The notes under the pieces were generated by a model, which had not been told where the DNA came from, did not search any database, and worked only from the letters and a program-made list of their open reading frames with translations. From assembly GCA_009780315.1 (NCBI GenBank), contig WRAH01000014.1, positions 1-58,713 of the forward strand: a stretch of 58,713 nucleotides of DNA. Reading direction: 5' to 3'. Position numbers and translations under genes: made by a program. Position 1 is the first letter of the stretch. Every line of letters begins with the position of its first letter. This document shows positions 1 through 8,837 of this stretch, in pieces. Source of the DNA: Defluviitaleaceae bacterium (GTDB taxonomy: Bacteria > Bacillota > Clostridia > Lachnospirales > WQUN01).

Positions 1-300
1 AGGCTGCTTATATTCAATTGTAGGTGTTACTTCCACAGGTCAACCCCTTGCAAATTGTATGCATCCAACTTGCTTCATTCACTCACATGCTGTACAGGTT
101 AGGTTGCCCATGCTGATGAATGACGAGGTTATTCTGTGGCGGATAAACAGTGTGCGAACATCCTTTGAAAGAAACCAACCTCATCTCCATTGCCGCGCGC
201 GGTAAATCCTGCAATGTAAACTTGGTTATAACAACGATACGCTGTGTTTATCCATTGACCATACTATACTAAACTACTGCCTACAATGAAACATGAACAA
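1..300. ncRNA. Possible structured RNA region, no gene seen
   Basis: No convincing ORF lies here. Several distant segments are complementary: GGATAAACA at 141-149 pairs perfectly with TGTTTATCC at 245-253, extended by GCG 154-156 with CGC 240-242. AGGTTG at 101-106 pairs with CAACCT at 176-181, ATTGC at about 189-193 with GCAAT at 211-215, and CCGCGCGCGG at 193-202 is a self-complementary core. This suggests a folded RNA of at least 150 nt that may begin upstream of the window. It does not match RNase P RNA, tmRNA or SRP RNA as I know them. Strand and ends are unknown. Confidence 0.3.
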
Positions 301-365
301 GTCTAAGATTGGATACAAGTAAATTTTCTGTTACCGTTCAATCTAAATTTGATAAAAACATGTCA

Positions 366-413
366 TTTGGACGTTCTTTTTAGATATCAGTGATGTCTGC
401 CAACCCGTCCAAA
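366..413. promoter_or_regulatory. Long-stem hairpin upstream of the toxin-like gene
   Basis: TTTGGACG (366-373) pairs perfectly with CGTCCAAA (406-413), and a smaller hairpin (about 382-398, AGATATCA/TGATGTCT with one mismatch) sits in the loop. There is no T-tract after it, so it is not an ordinary terminator. It could be an operator or leader structure for the gene beginning at 484. Confidence 0.3.
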
Positions 414-483
414 GCGCATCTTAAATCATATTTAACTTATTCGGCGCATATTATGATAAGGTGAAAAGCGAGGGGTGATATAT

Positions 484-951
484 GTGCTAATGATTGCTGG
501 TGAGAAGGTAGGTTGGTATAGTGAAGTATTGGAGCAATGGTTTGGAAAGCCACACTGGGAGTGGGATGACAAAATTGCAGACATTATTGAAGTGTATCTT
601 GATGAAAGCGAAGGTAAAACGTATACATTTCCAACTGTTAACGCATTTATACAGTCAATTATACCTAAAGGTGTTCATTTACTTATACAGCAAACACATC
701 CCTCACATGGAGGACCTTATACAATAAAAATGACTGGAAGCAGAGCGAAGGATTTTGAAGCTTCAAATGCACAGGCAAAGTTATCTCATACGCCCTATGG
801 ATATACTTGGCATCACAAGGAGAGAATTGTAAAAAAATCAACTGGCATTTACTGCAAAATGTACTTATTAGAGACCGTTTACCACAGACGTTGGCCTCAC
901 AAAGGCGCAGTATATGAATATGTAATGTATACAGGGAGTGCATACAAATAA
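484..951 (+). CDS. Small WHH/HNH-type nuclease, toxin-like
   Basis: The C-terminal half carries a TWHHKE motif followed by KMYLL, a YH pair and PHKG. This order of Trp-His-His, hydrophobic strand, His and His-Gly resembles the WHH subgroup of HNH endonucleases, usually the C-terminal toxin tip of polymorphic toxins. Here it is a stand-alone protein of about 155 residues with no signal peptide or delivery domain. I prefer the GTG at 484, which lies 8 nt after AGGGG; a GTG at 475 overlaps that ribosome-binding site. The next gene overlaps the stop codon (TAATG), suggesting a coupled immunity or accessory protein. Nuclease activity is inference from the motif; it could be an orphan toxin remnant. 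Confidence 0.55.
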   Translation: MLMIAGEKVGWYSEVLEQWFGKPHWEWDDKIADIIEVYLDESEGKTYTFPTVNAFIQSIIPKGVHLLIQQTHPSHGGPYTIKMTGSRAKDFEASNAQAKLSHTPYGYTWHHKERIVKKSTGIYCKMYLLETVYHRRWPHKGAVYEYVMYTGSAYK

Positions 952-1160
952 TGTTGGATTGGAAAAAGTTAATGAAGGGCAAGCCTTTTATCACAGACTT
1001 GGGTAAAAATGAGTTATCTCCATTGCGATATGCTGTATGGTCACCCCTAAAAAACAGCGAAAGTCATCAGGTGGTAGAAGTTAGTGAAACCCTTGAGGGC
1101 ATGATGGAAAAATACAAAATACCTCAAGAACGGGTCTGCTACGTTGTACAAAACACATAA
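951..1160 (+). CDS. Small protein coupled to the nuclease gene, possible immunity protein
   Basis: A 69-residue protein whose ATG overlaps the stop codon of the nuclease-like gene, so the two are probably translated together. It is soluble, without a transmembrane segment, and ends with a VCYVVQNT strand. I do not recognise a family. Position and size fit an immunity protein for a WHH nuclease, but this rests on context only. Confidence 0.45.
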   Translation: MLDWKKLMKGKPFITDLGKNELSPLRYAVWSPLKNSESHQVVEVSETLEGMMEKYKIPQERVCYVVQNT

Positions 1161-1177
1161 GTGAGGGGAGATATACC

Positions 1178-1603
1178 ATGGATGTACCGTTACAAGCCAT
1201 GATTGAATCCATAGGAAAATCTGTATCTGCGGCACAACAAGGACTAGAGCGATTTACGATGAGCAATTTTTTTGACTTCTTTAGCCAAAAAGACATGCCT
1301 TCGGCAGACCAAACGCTTTTCATGGAAGCAAAAACAGTCCAAATTGCAGTACCCAGCCAAGCCGATATAAGCGAGGACACTGTAATTGCTGTACCGCTGG
1401 TTGCATTAGCACACCACAGCCACGTTGCACTAGAACAAGTAAAAGTACGCATCAATGCAAACCTTTTTGCAGATGAAGAAAATACAGTAAAAATGCAATT
1501 AAATGATGCCTCAGATACCAACAGTGTTGAGATTGTTTTCAATGTGTCTGCACCCTCTGAAGGCATTGCAAGAATGGTACAAAATATTACAAGAAAACTA
1601 TGA
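1178..1603 (+). CDS. DUF2589-like protein, short form
   Basis: A 141-residue protein with a good ribosome-binding site (GAGGGGAG, 7 nt before ATG). The middle holds a VPLVALAHHSHVALEQVKV stretch and the C-terminus reads SAPSEGIARMVQNI. Both correspond in position and pattern to the next gene (APIIALVPVPAF and MPAEGMSKLSQIF), so the two are probably paralogues of the DUF2589 group, whose function is unknown. It lacks the long charged linker between the two conserved parts. It is probably in one operon with the nuclease-like gene upstream. Confidence 0.55.
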   Translation: MDVPLQAMIESIGKSVSAAQQGLERFTMSNFFDFFSQKDMPSADQTLFMEAKTVQIAVPSQADISEDTVIAVPLVALAHHSHVALEQVKVRINANLFADEENTVKMQLNDASDTNSVEIVFNVSAPSEGIARMVQNITRKL

Positions 1604-1620
1604 TTGAAAGGCGATGAAAC

Positions 1621-2181
1621 ATGTCAGATATCAGTAAAAGTTTTGAATCATTACCTATAGGACAGCTCATTTGTACCCCTATATTGGAAGTAGCCAAAGG
1701 TCAATCCGAATTGTGCCGTGTATACTTACAACATTTATTTAGCTTGGCATTTATTGACGGCGACCCAGAAAAAGGCGTAAACTCAATAAAGTTTAAACTA
1801 AACCGCCAAGTGGTGGATACAGAAACAGGTGATTCTAAACTTCAAGAAATTGATGTGGAAGCACCAATAATTGCACTTGTGCCTGTCCCTGCCTTTACCA
1901 TGCAAGAGGCAACCGTACGTTTTTCAATGGAAATCAAAGAAGTAGCAACGGACAAAAGCACCCATAAAGCAGAAGCAGGCTTTGACGCAGGCTTTTCCAG
2001 ATGGGGCTTTTCTGCAAAAGTGAATGGGAAAGTGTCAACATCAAAAGAAAATACGCGTACATCCGACCATTCGGCAAAGTATGAAATTTATGCCCGTGCG
2101 TCACAGCAAATGCCCGCAGAAGGTATGTCAAAACTATCACAAATCTTTGCTTCCGTCATAGAACCTATAGAAGTGGGTTAA
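1621..2181 (+). CDS. DUF2589 domain protein
   Basis: A 186-residue protein with the DUF2589 pattern: an N-terminal helical part, a central strand region (APIIALVPVPAFTMQEATV), a strand ending in MEIKEV, a Ser/Lys-rich linker, then a strand YEIYARASQ and the terminal PAEGMSKLSQIF helix. Members are widespread and uncharacterised. It follows its shorter paralogue by 17 nt and closes the plus-strand operon; a strong terminator follows at 2205-2238. A role linked to the upstream toxin-like gene is only suggested by co-transcription. Confidence 0.65.
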   Translation: MSDISKSFESLPIGQLICTPILEVAKGQSELCRVYLQHLFSLAFIDGDPEKGVNSIKFKLNRQVVDTETGDSKLQEIDVEAPIIALVPVPAFTMQEATVRFSMEIKEVATDKSTHKAEAGFDAGFSRWGFSAKVNGKVSTSKENTRTSDHSAKYEIYARASQQMPAEGMSKLSQIFASVIEPIEVG

Positions 2182-2204
2182 TACAGTCTCATACCCACCA
2201 CTAA

Positions 2205-2238
2205 AAAAGAACGCCTTGGAATTTCAAGGCGTTCTTTT
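2205..2238. terminator. Bidirectional terminator
   Basis: A 14-bp stem, AAAAGAACGCCTTG with CAAGGCGTTCTTTT, flanked by A and T runs, sits between the convergent DUF2589 gene and the DUF5717-type gene. Confidence 0.85.
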
Positions 2239-2255
2239 AAAAATGATTTAAAACC

Positions 2256-4982
2256 CTACAGCAATTTACTCCTTACAGGCTGTATATCTTTTACAAGATG
2301 ATTGATAATTTCCTCAACTTTATCATGTTTAAACATTTGCTCATATATAATGGCGTTGTTGATGATGAAAAATGGGTCGCCGCTGTCATGTAAAAAAGTA
2401 GTGGAATTTTTATATTCAGCCTCTTTTGTTGTAATACTGCCATTTGCCATTTCTTCGCTGAAATAATAAATGATTTCCTCGTTATAAAAAACAGGAATAC
2501 ATACCGCATACATACCATACCGCATGTATCGCATAGGGGTAGCAATGACATTATTTTCACCCTTTATACGATAGTACAACCAGCAATCTTTGTTGGGTAG
2601 GCTCTTGTACAAAAACGGCTGATGTTTTTCAATAAAAGGAATTTGACCGGGCTTGTTTTCTTTAAAAACAGGAAAGAGGATATTTTCCCGCTCCATCTCC
2701 GCAAGGGCGCGAACTTGGATTTCTTCGGATTTTAGTGTGGTAATATTGTATTGCAAATAAGTTGCCGAAAGCCCCCAGGAAAGTAGAGTATTGTCCGAAT
2801 CTTCTTCTAAAAACCATTTTTCTAAAATGTATAACACGTCATAATCTGGTCGGGTAGCCTTTGCAATCATTTCATAAGACGCAAGCTCTACAAAATCTAT
2901 AATAAGCTCCCCAAAGTCAGATACATTGCGGGAAGTCCATAACCGTACAAATGCCTTTTGCGCCCCTGAATCAAAACTTGCCATCCAAAGGGCAGTTTCT
3001 AATACACGCGCATCTAGCGCAATACTCACTTGATTGTTTTCATCTAAAACTTGAGACAACGCCACCCATTCAGCATAACAGCCTTGGTAATGGGCAAGTA
3101 CAACCTTTAACAGTTCATCATCTAAAAAACCGCTCATAAGCAATTGATATGCCATACCTGCAATGCTTTCGCCCTCGTCAGACTTCGCCAGTATAGTATG
3201 GATTGCGTTAAAAAGCACATCTCCATCCATGTGATGATGCTTATTCACAATAAGCCGTGCCGCCCGTGGGTATTCGCGGGTTTGTAAATATACGCTTAAA
3301 ATCTGCGGGGTAAAATCATCACCCAAAGCCTCATCATCCACTTGCCCATAACATGCCAAGGCTTCGTCAAAGCTAAACGCATTGTAATGAAGCCGCCCAA
3401 GGGCAACTAAAATGCGGTTACGATAGGCTTTTGTAATACCTTTGGCTTTTAATAAGGCTTCAAAAACAGGTGTTGCATCATCTGGTGTGGTTTCAAGGTT
3501 TAAGAAGTGATTAGCCAAAAATGCCAACAGGTGAAAACGGTGGTCGCCCTGTTGGAAAAAATGCAAATACAACTCTATACCTGCCCCTGCTATCATTGGC
3601 TCTATGATTATTTCATCATCTAAAACCGTTTTTTTACCTGCGCCAAGACAGGTGTAAGACACATTTTTACTTATCGCTTCTATAATTAAGGGGGAGTCTT
3701 CAACATCATACACTGCCATACCACGCTTTTCTGGCTCGGTAATGTACACATGGCGAACCTTTGAATCCTTTGGAATGGAAAGTTCAAACATCGTAATATT
3801 TTCACGGAGGATTTTTTCCGCTTTTTCCACATCAACCCCAACAATGCCAAGGGCTCTACATCTTGACCAAAAATAATAATAAATACTGTTTACCTTACGC
3901 CCTGTTGCACCGCTTTCCAAGCATTTTGCACCCAGTGCAACAATTTTACTTTGCCAGTTTGGCAGCAAGTCAGAAAGATTGGGCGACGTGAGCAATAGAT
4001 GGAAAACGTAGATACTCAGTTTTATAGACATTTCTGGTGCGCTGTCTAAAAACTGTGCCATGGCATAATGATTTATCTTTTGAATATCATTAGCATACGC
4101 CCCATGGATTAACGCTTCAAATAATCCATCCACAGCAATTTGCTTGTTTTCTGCTGCGCGGTAATAGGCATAGGCCTCTGGGGTAAAATCCTTGTTGCGA
4201 ATACGGTATGCGCACAATTCCTTTAATATGGGAGGATACCCACTCATGGCATAAAGCTGTTCCCCTCCTTGTGGATTGGTTGCAATTGCCGCAAAAATCG
4301 TATCACGATATTTGTCCGCAAGTTTACTAATATCCGCACCACGATTTGCCGCATAAATTAAGGTTGGCAAAATAGATACCCCTTCAGGTGCATGAGTTGC
4401 TTGTTGATAGTATCGATACAGCCCTTCATAAAGAAAGATACTGTTGCGCTTTGCCATAAATGCTTGTGTAAGCAATGTGTACGCTTCATTAAATTCACCA
4501 GCGGTCAGGTGAAGCAGCCCCTGCATGAGTTGATAATGGGGCGATGGCTCTTGATTTTTTATATGGTCAGTTAATGCACGCCAATGCTTTCTTGCAGAAC
4601 GGACGCGTTTTTGATTCAACTCCAAATATGCGTATAAAAAACATATGACACCATAATATAAAGGGTCATTGGTACGAAGAAAGGATTTATAGCCCATTGC
4701 CTTATCAAGCATTTCATTGGCAGTATCGTAATTGCCCGCTTCAATGGCTATAAAAATTGTAAGGGTGTACAGCCCAATATGGGACGCATTGCGCCTGTGT
4801 GCGGCAATTGCCGTATGATTGGCACGCTGAATAAACGCCCGCGCCACATCTTGGGGCTGACTGGAAAATTTATAAGCTTGCCAACCCCGCAGTGCTAAAT
4901 AAATAGCCGTAGGTACATCATTTCCCTTTAAGGTGGCTTGGCGGTTTTCTAAACTGTGTATATGCTTGGCAAAGTCAATCAT
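2256..4982 (-). CDS. DUF5717-type helical-repeat protein, C-terminal part
   Basis: About 908 residues, rich in TPR-like helical pairs through most of its length (for example the segments with LHYNAFSFDEALACYG and EAGNYDTANEMLDKA), ending in a compact region with YRIKGEN and YYFSEE. It resembles the long C-terminal part of DUF5717 proteins known from Lachnospirales-like genomes. The start chosen is ATG at 4982, one nucleotide after the stop of the upstream gene, with a GGGGGA ribosome-binding site; a longer reading to 5054 would overlap that gene. The upstream gene looks like the N-terminal part of the same protein, so the pair probably acts as one unit. Function unknown; probably a scaffold in a membrane or chaperone system. 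Confidence 0.65.
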   Translation of the reverse strand: MIDFAKHIHSLENRQATLKGNDVPTAIYLALRGWQAYKFSSQPQDVARAFIQRANHTAIAAHRRNASHIGLYTLTIFIAIEAGNYDTANEMLDKAMGYKSFLRTNDPLYYGVICFLYAYLELNQKRVRSARKHWRALTDHIKNQEPSPHYQLMQGLLHLTAGEFNEAYTLLTQAFMAKRNSIFLYEGLYRYYQQATHAPEGVSILPTLIYAANRGADISKLADKYRDTIFAAIATNPQGGEQLYAMSGYPPILKELCAYRIRNKDFTPEAYAYYRAAENKQIAVDGLFEALIHGAYANDIQKINHYAMAQFLDSAPEMSIKLSIYVFHLLLTSPNLSDLLPNWQSKIVALGAKCLESGATGRKVNSIYYYFWSRCRALGIVGVDVEKAEKILRENITMFELSIPKDSKVRHVYITEPEKRGMAVYDVEDSPLIIEAISKNVSYTCLGAGKKTVLDDEIIIEPMIAGAGIELYLHFFQQGDHRFHLLAFLANHFLNLETTPDDATPVFEALLKAKGITKAYRNRILVALGRLHYNAFSFDEALACYGQVDDEALGDDFTPQILSVYLQTREYPRAARLIVNKHHHMDGDVLFNAIHTILAKSDEGESIAGMAYQLLMSGFLDDELLKVVLAHYQGCYAEWVALSQVLDENNQVSIALDARVLETALWMASFDSGAQKAFVRLWTSRNVSDFGELIIDFVELASYEMIAKATRPDYDVLYILEKWFLEEDSDNTLLSWGLSATYLQYNITTLKSEEIQVRALAEMERENILFPVFKENKPGQIPFIEKHQPFLYKSLPNKDCWLYYRIKGENNVIATPMRYMRYGMYAVCIPVFYNEEIIYYFSEEMANGSITTKEAEYKNSTTFLHDSGDPFFIINNAIIYEQMFKHDKVEEIINHLVKDIQPVRSKLL

Positions 4983-4983
4983 A

Positions 4984-6189
4984 TTACCATTCCCCCACAA
5001 TGATGGGTAGATTCTTTTTAAATTCCTGGGCAGGAATTTTTGCCTTAATTTCAATGCTGGTTTTCATATAGGGCAGTTTGCGAAAAAATAATTGGGCACT
5101 CATAAATGCCGAAAGTTTCACATCAAAAGGAATTTCCCCAACTGCACCAACAACAAAACTTCGTGCAGTAAAGCGGATATAACTTTCTGGGCAAAAGGTT
5201 TCAATTTGCATATTCTTGCCTGTATTGTTTATCACTTCAATAACGCCCTTGTCTTCATAACGGTAGGCGGCGCGGTTAAGTCTTACAATAAGAGGTGGTA
5301 CACGCCTGTACACAATTTCAAGAACATTAGAGCCATCCTCAGCCGCGTCTGTCCCAATGACAACCTGTTCCCTTGCATATGATTTTCTAATTTGTGTAGG
5401 GTCTATACTAAAATTTATTGTTGCAGCATGGGTTTCATTAAAGTCAGATGCCGCAAGTTTGCCAGAAGAAAGGGTAAGCCATGGGGCTTCATCTTTAATT
5501 AAAATAGGGGCTTCCACATATCCGCCATCGTTTTTTTGTACAAGAAAATTGCCATATAACATGTCACGCACTTCCGGCTTTTGAGAAAATTCTAATTGAT
5601 GAGATTGGATTTCTAAATTTGTACGGTGTTTTAACCCAGACAGCACAAAAAAATTATCCATTGCCCTTTCACGATTTGCGTCTTTGTGTAGGGATTCATA
5701 GACTTCCATATACGGGTATCCTGTGGCAAGCAATAACATGTAAAATTCACTGTCAGTAAACATGCGCCGTGCTTGTGCAGGGTGCTTTAATGCGTAGGCA
5801 TAAAAATCTTGGATATTTGCCACGGTATAACCTTCTGCCGTGGTGATGGACATTTTCGTCAATTTTGCAGATACAGGGATTTCCTTTTCTCCCCCATTGG
5901 ATGAAATGTAATACAGTGCGTCAAGGGTTTGCCCAATGCCTATACCTGCGGCAGAAGCATTCCATGTATATTTTATGGTTTGGGTGTTGCCCTCCCATTC
6001 AGCAGGTTCAAAAACAAGCCCTGTACAACGGGAAAAAATCTGCCCTTTAAGCACACCGCCCCCTGTATTTTTTATCCGAAATGTTCCACTGATACTATCC
6101 TTTGTTTCCAATGAAAGCGCGTCTATGTCTACACTAAGGACGGGGAGCGGCGATTCATACCTGCGGGTGTATTTATTTTCAGCCTCCAT
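4984..6189 (-). CDS. DUF5717-type beta-sandwich protein, N-terminal part
   Basis: About 401 residues. The first 110 are strand-rich with a GTFRIKNTGGGVLKGQI pattern, like Ig or beta-sandwich modules. A helical section follows (DFYAYALKHPAQARRMF), then two more beta-sandwich-like segments with a VRLNRAAYRYEDKG stretch. This order looks like the N-terminal part of DUF5717-type proteins. It has a good ribosome-binding site (GGGAGG, 7 nt before ATG), follows the coiled-coil gene by 15 nt and abuts the helical-repeat gene. No signal peptide. The function is not known; the family assignment is moderate. Confidence 0.6.
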   Translation of the reverse strand: MEAENKYTRRYESPLPVLSVDIDALSLETKDSISGTFRIKNTGGGVLKGQIFSRCTGLVFEPAEWEGNTQTIKYTWNASAAGIGIGQTLDALYYISSNGGEKEIPVSAKLTKMSITTAEGYTVANIQDFYAYALKHPAQARRMFTDSEFYMLLLATGYPYMEVYESLHKDANRERAMDNFFVLSGLKHRTNLEIQSHQLEFSQKPEVRDMLYGNFLVQKNDGGYVEAPILIKDEAPWLTLSSGKLAASDFNETHAATINFSIDPTQIRKSYAREQVVIGTDAAEDGSNVLEIVYRRVPPLIVRLNRAAYRYEDKGVIEVINNTGKNMQIETFCPESYIRFTARSFVVGAVGEIPFDVKLSAFMSAQLFFRKLPYMKTSIEIKAKIPAQEFKKNLPIIVGEW

Positions 6190-6204
6190 TGTAAACCCTC
6201 CCCC

Positions 6205-7440
6205 TTAGTTTTGTTTTGTATTTAAAAGTTGTAAAGACCTGTCGATATTTCCCCTTAGTGCATCATTGATTGTTTGTGCAGAGGTTTGTGCGTGTAGGTT
6301 AATATACGCACCTAAACTTTCACCAAGTGATTGGGTTAAGTTTTGCAGTGAGTCTTGATAGGCCGTGAGGGATTTTTCAAGGTTTTGCTGATTGTTTTCT
6401 ATATATTCTGAATGTTTGGCAAGGGTTTCTTGCTGCTCTGTTAATGTTTCTATGCCAATTTTCACTGCGTCAATGGCGGAAACCAAAGTAAACAATTGCT
6501 CTGACAGCGCACCGCTGTGCCCTTTCATGTGGGTTGCCAGAAGCTCTGCGGCGGCTTGTAATTGCCCCCCTGCGTGGGCTAACCGTTCAGAAGATGTATT
6601 CATGTCCGTTTGAATTTTTGATGATTCGCTTAAAGCTTTTTCCCAATCAGCAAGGGTGTTTTTAAGTTGGTCGTTCATGTTTAGCAGTTTTTCATCCATT
6701 GCCGTTGCTACAATTGGTCCAATGGAGTTTGCCGCGGCTATCATACTACCTGTCACTTCGGTCATGGTGGATGCCATGGTCTTACCGATGTTTTCCATGG
6801 TTGTTTTATAGGTTGACGCTTGGCGGTCAATGGCTTCGGTTAAGTCATTTTTAAGGCGCAAAATTGCCCCGCCAGAGTCAGATACAAAAAAACGCCCGAT
6901 TTCCCGCTCTATAAATAAAATAATTTCGTCTGTTAATTCCTTGTGGGCTTCGCGCACGTTAAAAAATGCAACGATAAGGCGCATGATTACAAACACAATC
7001 ACAGACATTAAACCATATACAAAAGTAAACTGGTCAAACACCAGTGCTAAAATAATACCTACAAATAAAAGCCCTGTTTCCATGCCTTCAATCAGGCGAA
7101 AAACACCGTCATATCTCCAGCCGAAAAACCCCATGCGGGCAATCTCGCGCTCTACAACTTGGCGGGTTGAAATCACCGTCACAGCCCGCTCTGCAATACG
7201 GATGTATTCAGATACAATTTTTCTAAGGAGGCGGTTTTTTAATAAACCAACATCCTCACGCTTTGCAATGGGCTTTTTAGTGTCTTGATAAAATGCAAAT
7301 AACGCACCCCTAAAATGCAAGTGCGAACCAATGCGCAATATGATTAAAACCGCCGCCAGTATCAAGAATACCGACACAATGATGACATGATTATCATGCC
7401 TATCCAACGCGACAAAAATTGTTTCAAAAAATGGGAACAT
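6205..7440 (-). CDS. Membrane protein with long coiled-coil tail
   Basis: About 411 residues. Hydrophobic segments lie near residues 18-38 and 120-160 (GLLFVGIILALVF and GLMSVIVFVIM). From about residue 200 to the end the protein is an amphipathic coiled coil rich in Gln, Ser, Thr and Asn. The layout recalls MotA/TolQ/ExbB-like proteins with an extended cytoplasmic arm, but I cannot confirm the channel motif. Its ATG overlaps the stop of the GNAT-like gene (TAATG) and has a GAGG ribosome-binding site. It probably anchors the DUF5717-type proteins encoded next to it. Confidence 0.55.
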   Translation of the reverse strand: MFPFFETIFVALDRHDNHVIIVSVFLILAAVLIILRIGSHLHFRGALFAFYQDTKKPIAKREDVGLLKNRLLRKIVSEYIRIAERAVTVISTRQVVEREIARMGFFGWRYDGVFRLIEGMETGLLFVGIILALVFDQFTFVYGLMSVIVFVIMRLIVAFFNVREAHKELTDEIILFIEREIGRFFVSDSGGAILRLKNDLTEAIDRQASTYKTTMENIGKTMASTMTEVTGSMIAAANSIGPIVATAMDEKLLNMNDQLKNTLADWEKALSESSKIQTDMNTSSERLAHAGGQLQAAAELLATHMKGHSGALSEQLFTLVSAIDAVKIGIETLTEQQETLAKHSEYIENNQQNLEKSLTAYQDSLQNLTQSLGESLGAYINLHAQTSAQTINDALRGNIDRSLQLLNTKQN

Positions 7441-7949
7441 TAGTGACTTCCTCGATTATAACGGATTTTAAGTGCGGCAATGGTCACGGGCAATGACCCA
7501 AGCTTTTCCCAGCCATTTTCACGGGCTTCACTTATGCCAACTGCCGCAAGCTTTTCTTTATCCGCTTCAATTTTTATACGTTCGCTGGCAAAAAACGTGG
7601 CATCTTTTGTACCACTGTCATACTCCAGCTTTTTAATAAGACCTTCCAATACATTTGGATTATCACGATACAACCATGATATTTGTAATTCCTCAATATA
7701 TATATCTGTACTGTCATAGCGATAAATTAAAATGCCCACAAGCACATCTGTATCATAGGCAACCAAAAACCGCCGCGAGATATCTACCAAGCGGCTGCTC
7801 ATTTTCTGCCGCCATATGATTATATTTTCTGGCGGTGCAATGCCTGACAAGGTGTCATTCATGGCATTTTCCGTAAACATCTTGTGCATTTTAGGCAAAA
7901 GTGGAACCAGCGCACCACGTCTGCTGGAGTAATCAATAAACGTTAACAT
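7440..7949 (-). CDS. GNAT-like N-acetyltransferase family protein
   Basis: A 169-residue protein opening the minus-strand operon, with an AAGGGG ribosome-binding site. It begins LTFIDYSSRRGALVPLLPKM, then has VAYDTDVLVGILIYRY, IYIEELQISWLYR and a C-terminal ARENGWEKLG segment. These match the beta-strand/alpha order of GNAT folds, where IEELQI would be strand 4. The usual acetyl-CoA loop (R/Q-x-x-G-x-G/A) is not clear, so it may be a degenerate or non-catalytic member. The substrate is unknown. Confidence 0.5.
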   Translation of the reverse strand: MLTFIDYSSRRGALVPLLPKMHKMFTENAMNDTLSGIAPPENIIIWRQKMSSRLVDISRRFLVAYDTDVLVGILIYRYDSTDIYIEELQISWLYRDNPNVLEGLIKKLEYDSGTKDATFFASERIKIEADKEKLAAVGISEARENGWEKLGSLPVTIAALKIRYNRGSH

Positions 7950-7965
7950 CTCTCAACCCCTTGTT

Positions 7966-8767
<802 letters not shown>

Positions 8768-8787
8768 TATTTAAAATTTCATTGACT

Positions 8788-8818
8788 GGGGGCGGCACTA
8801 TGCCGTCCTTAGTTTTTC
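8788..8818 (+). terminator. Terminator-like hairpin after the collagen-like gene
   Basis: GGCGGCA and TGCCGTCC form a short GC-rich stem at 8791-8808, followed by TTAGTTTTT. The glycosyltransferase ribosome-binding site lies just after it, so it may separate or attenuate the two genes. Confidence 0.55.
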
Positions 8819-8837
8819 TAAAATTGGAGGGATTGCT

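Noticed and set aside
1..475. HEARO/IscB-type RNA upstream of an HNH gene
   Set aside because: The HNH-type gene here is a small WHH protein, not an IscB-size nuclease with RuvC parts, and no transposon ends are seen.
1081..1566. 161-codon minus-strand frame over the short DUF2589-like gene
   Set aside because: Shadow frame; no ribosome-binding site, and the plus-strand frame has family features and a good start.
4984..5054. Longer start at 5054 for the 932-codon frame
   Set aside because: It would overlap the upstream gene by 71 nt, while ATG 4982 has a proper GGGGGA site and sits one base after the upstream stop.
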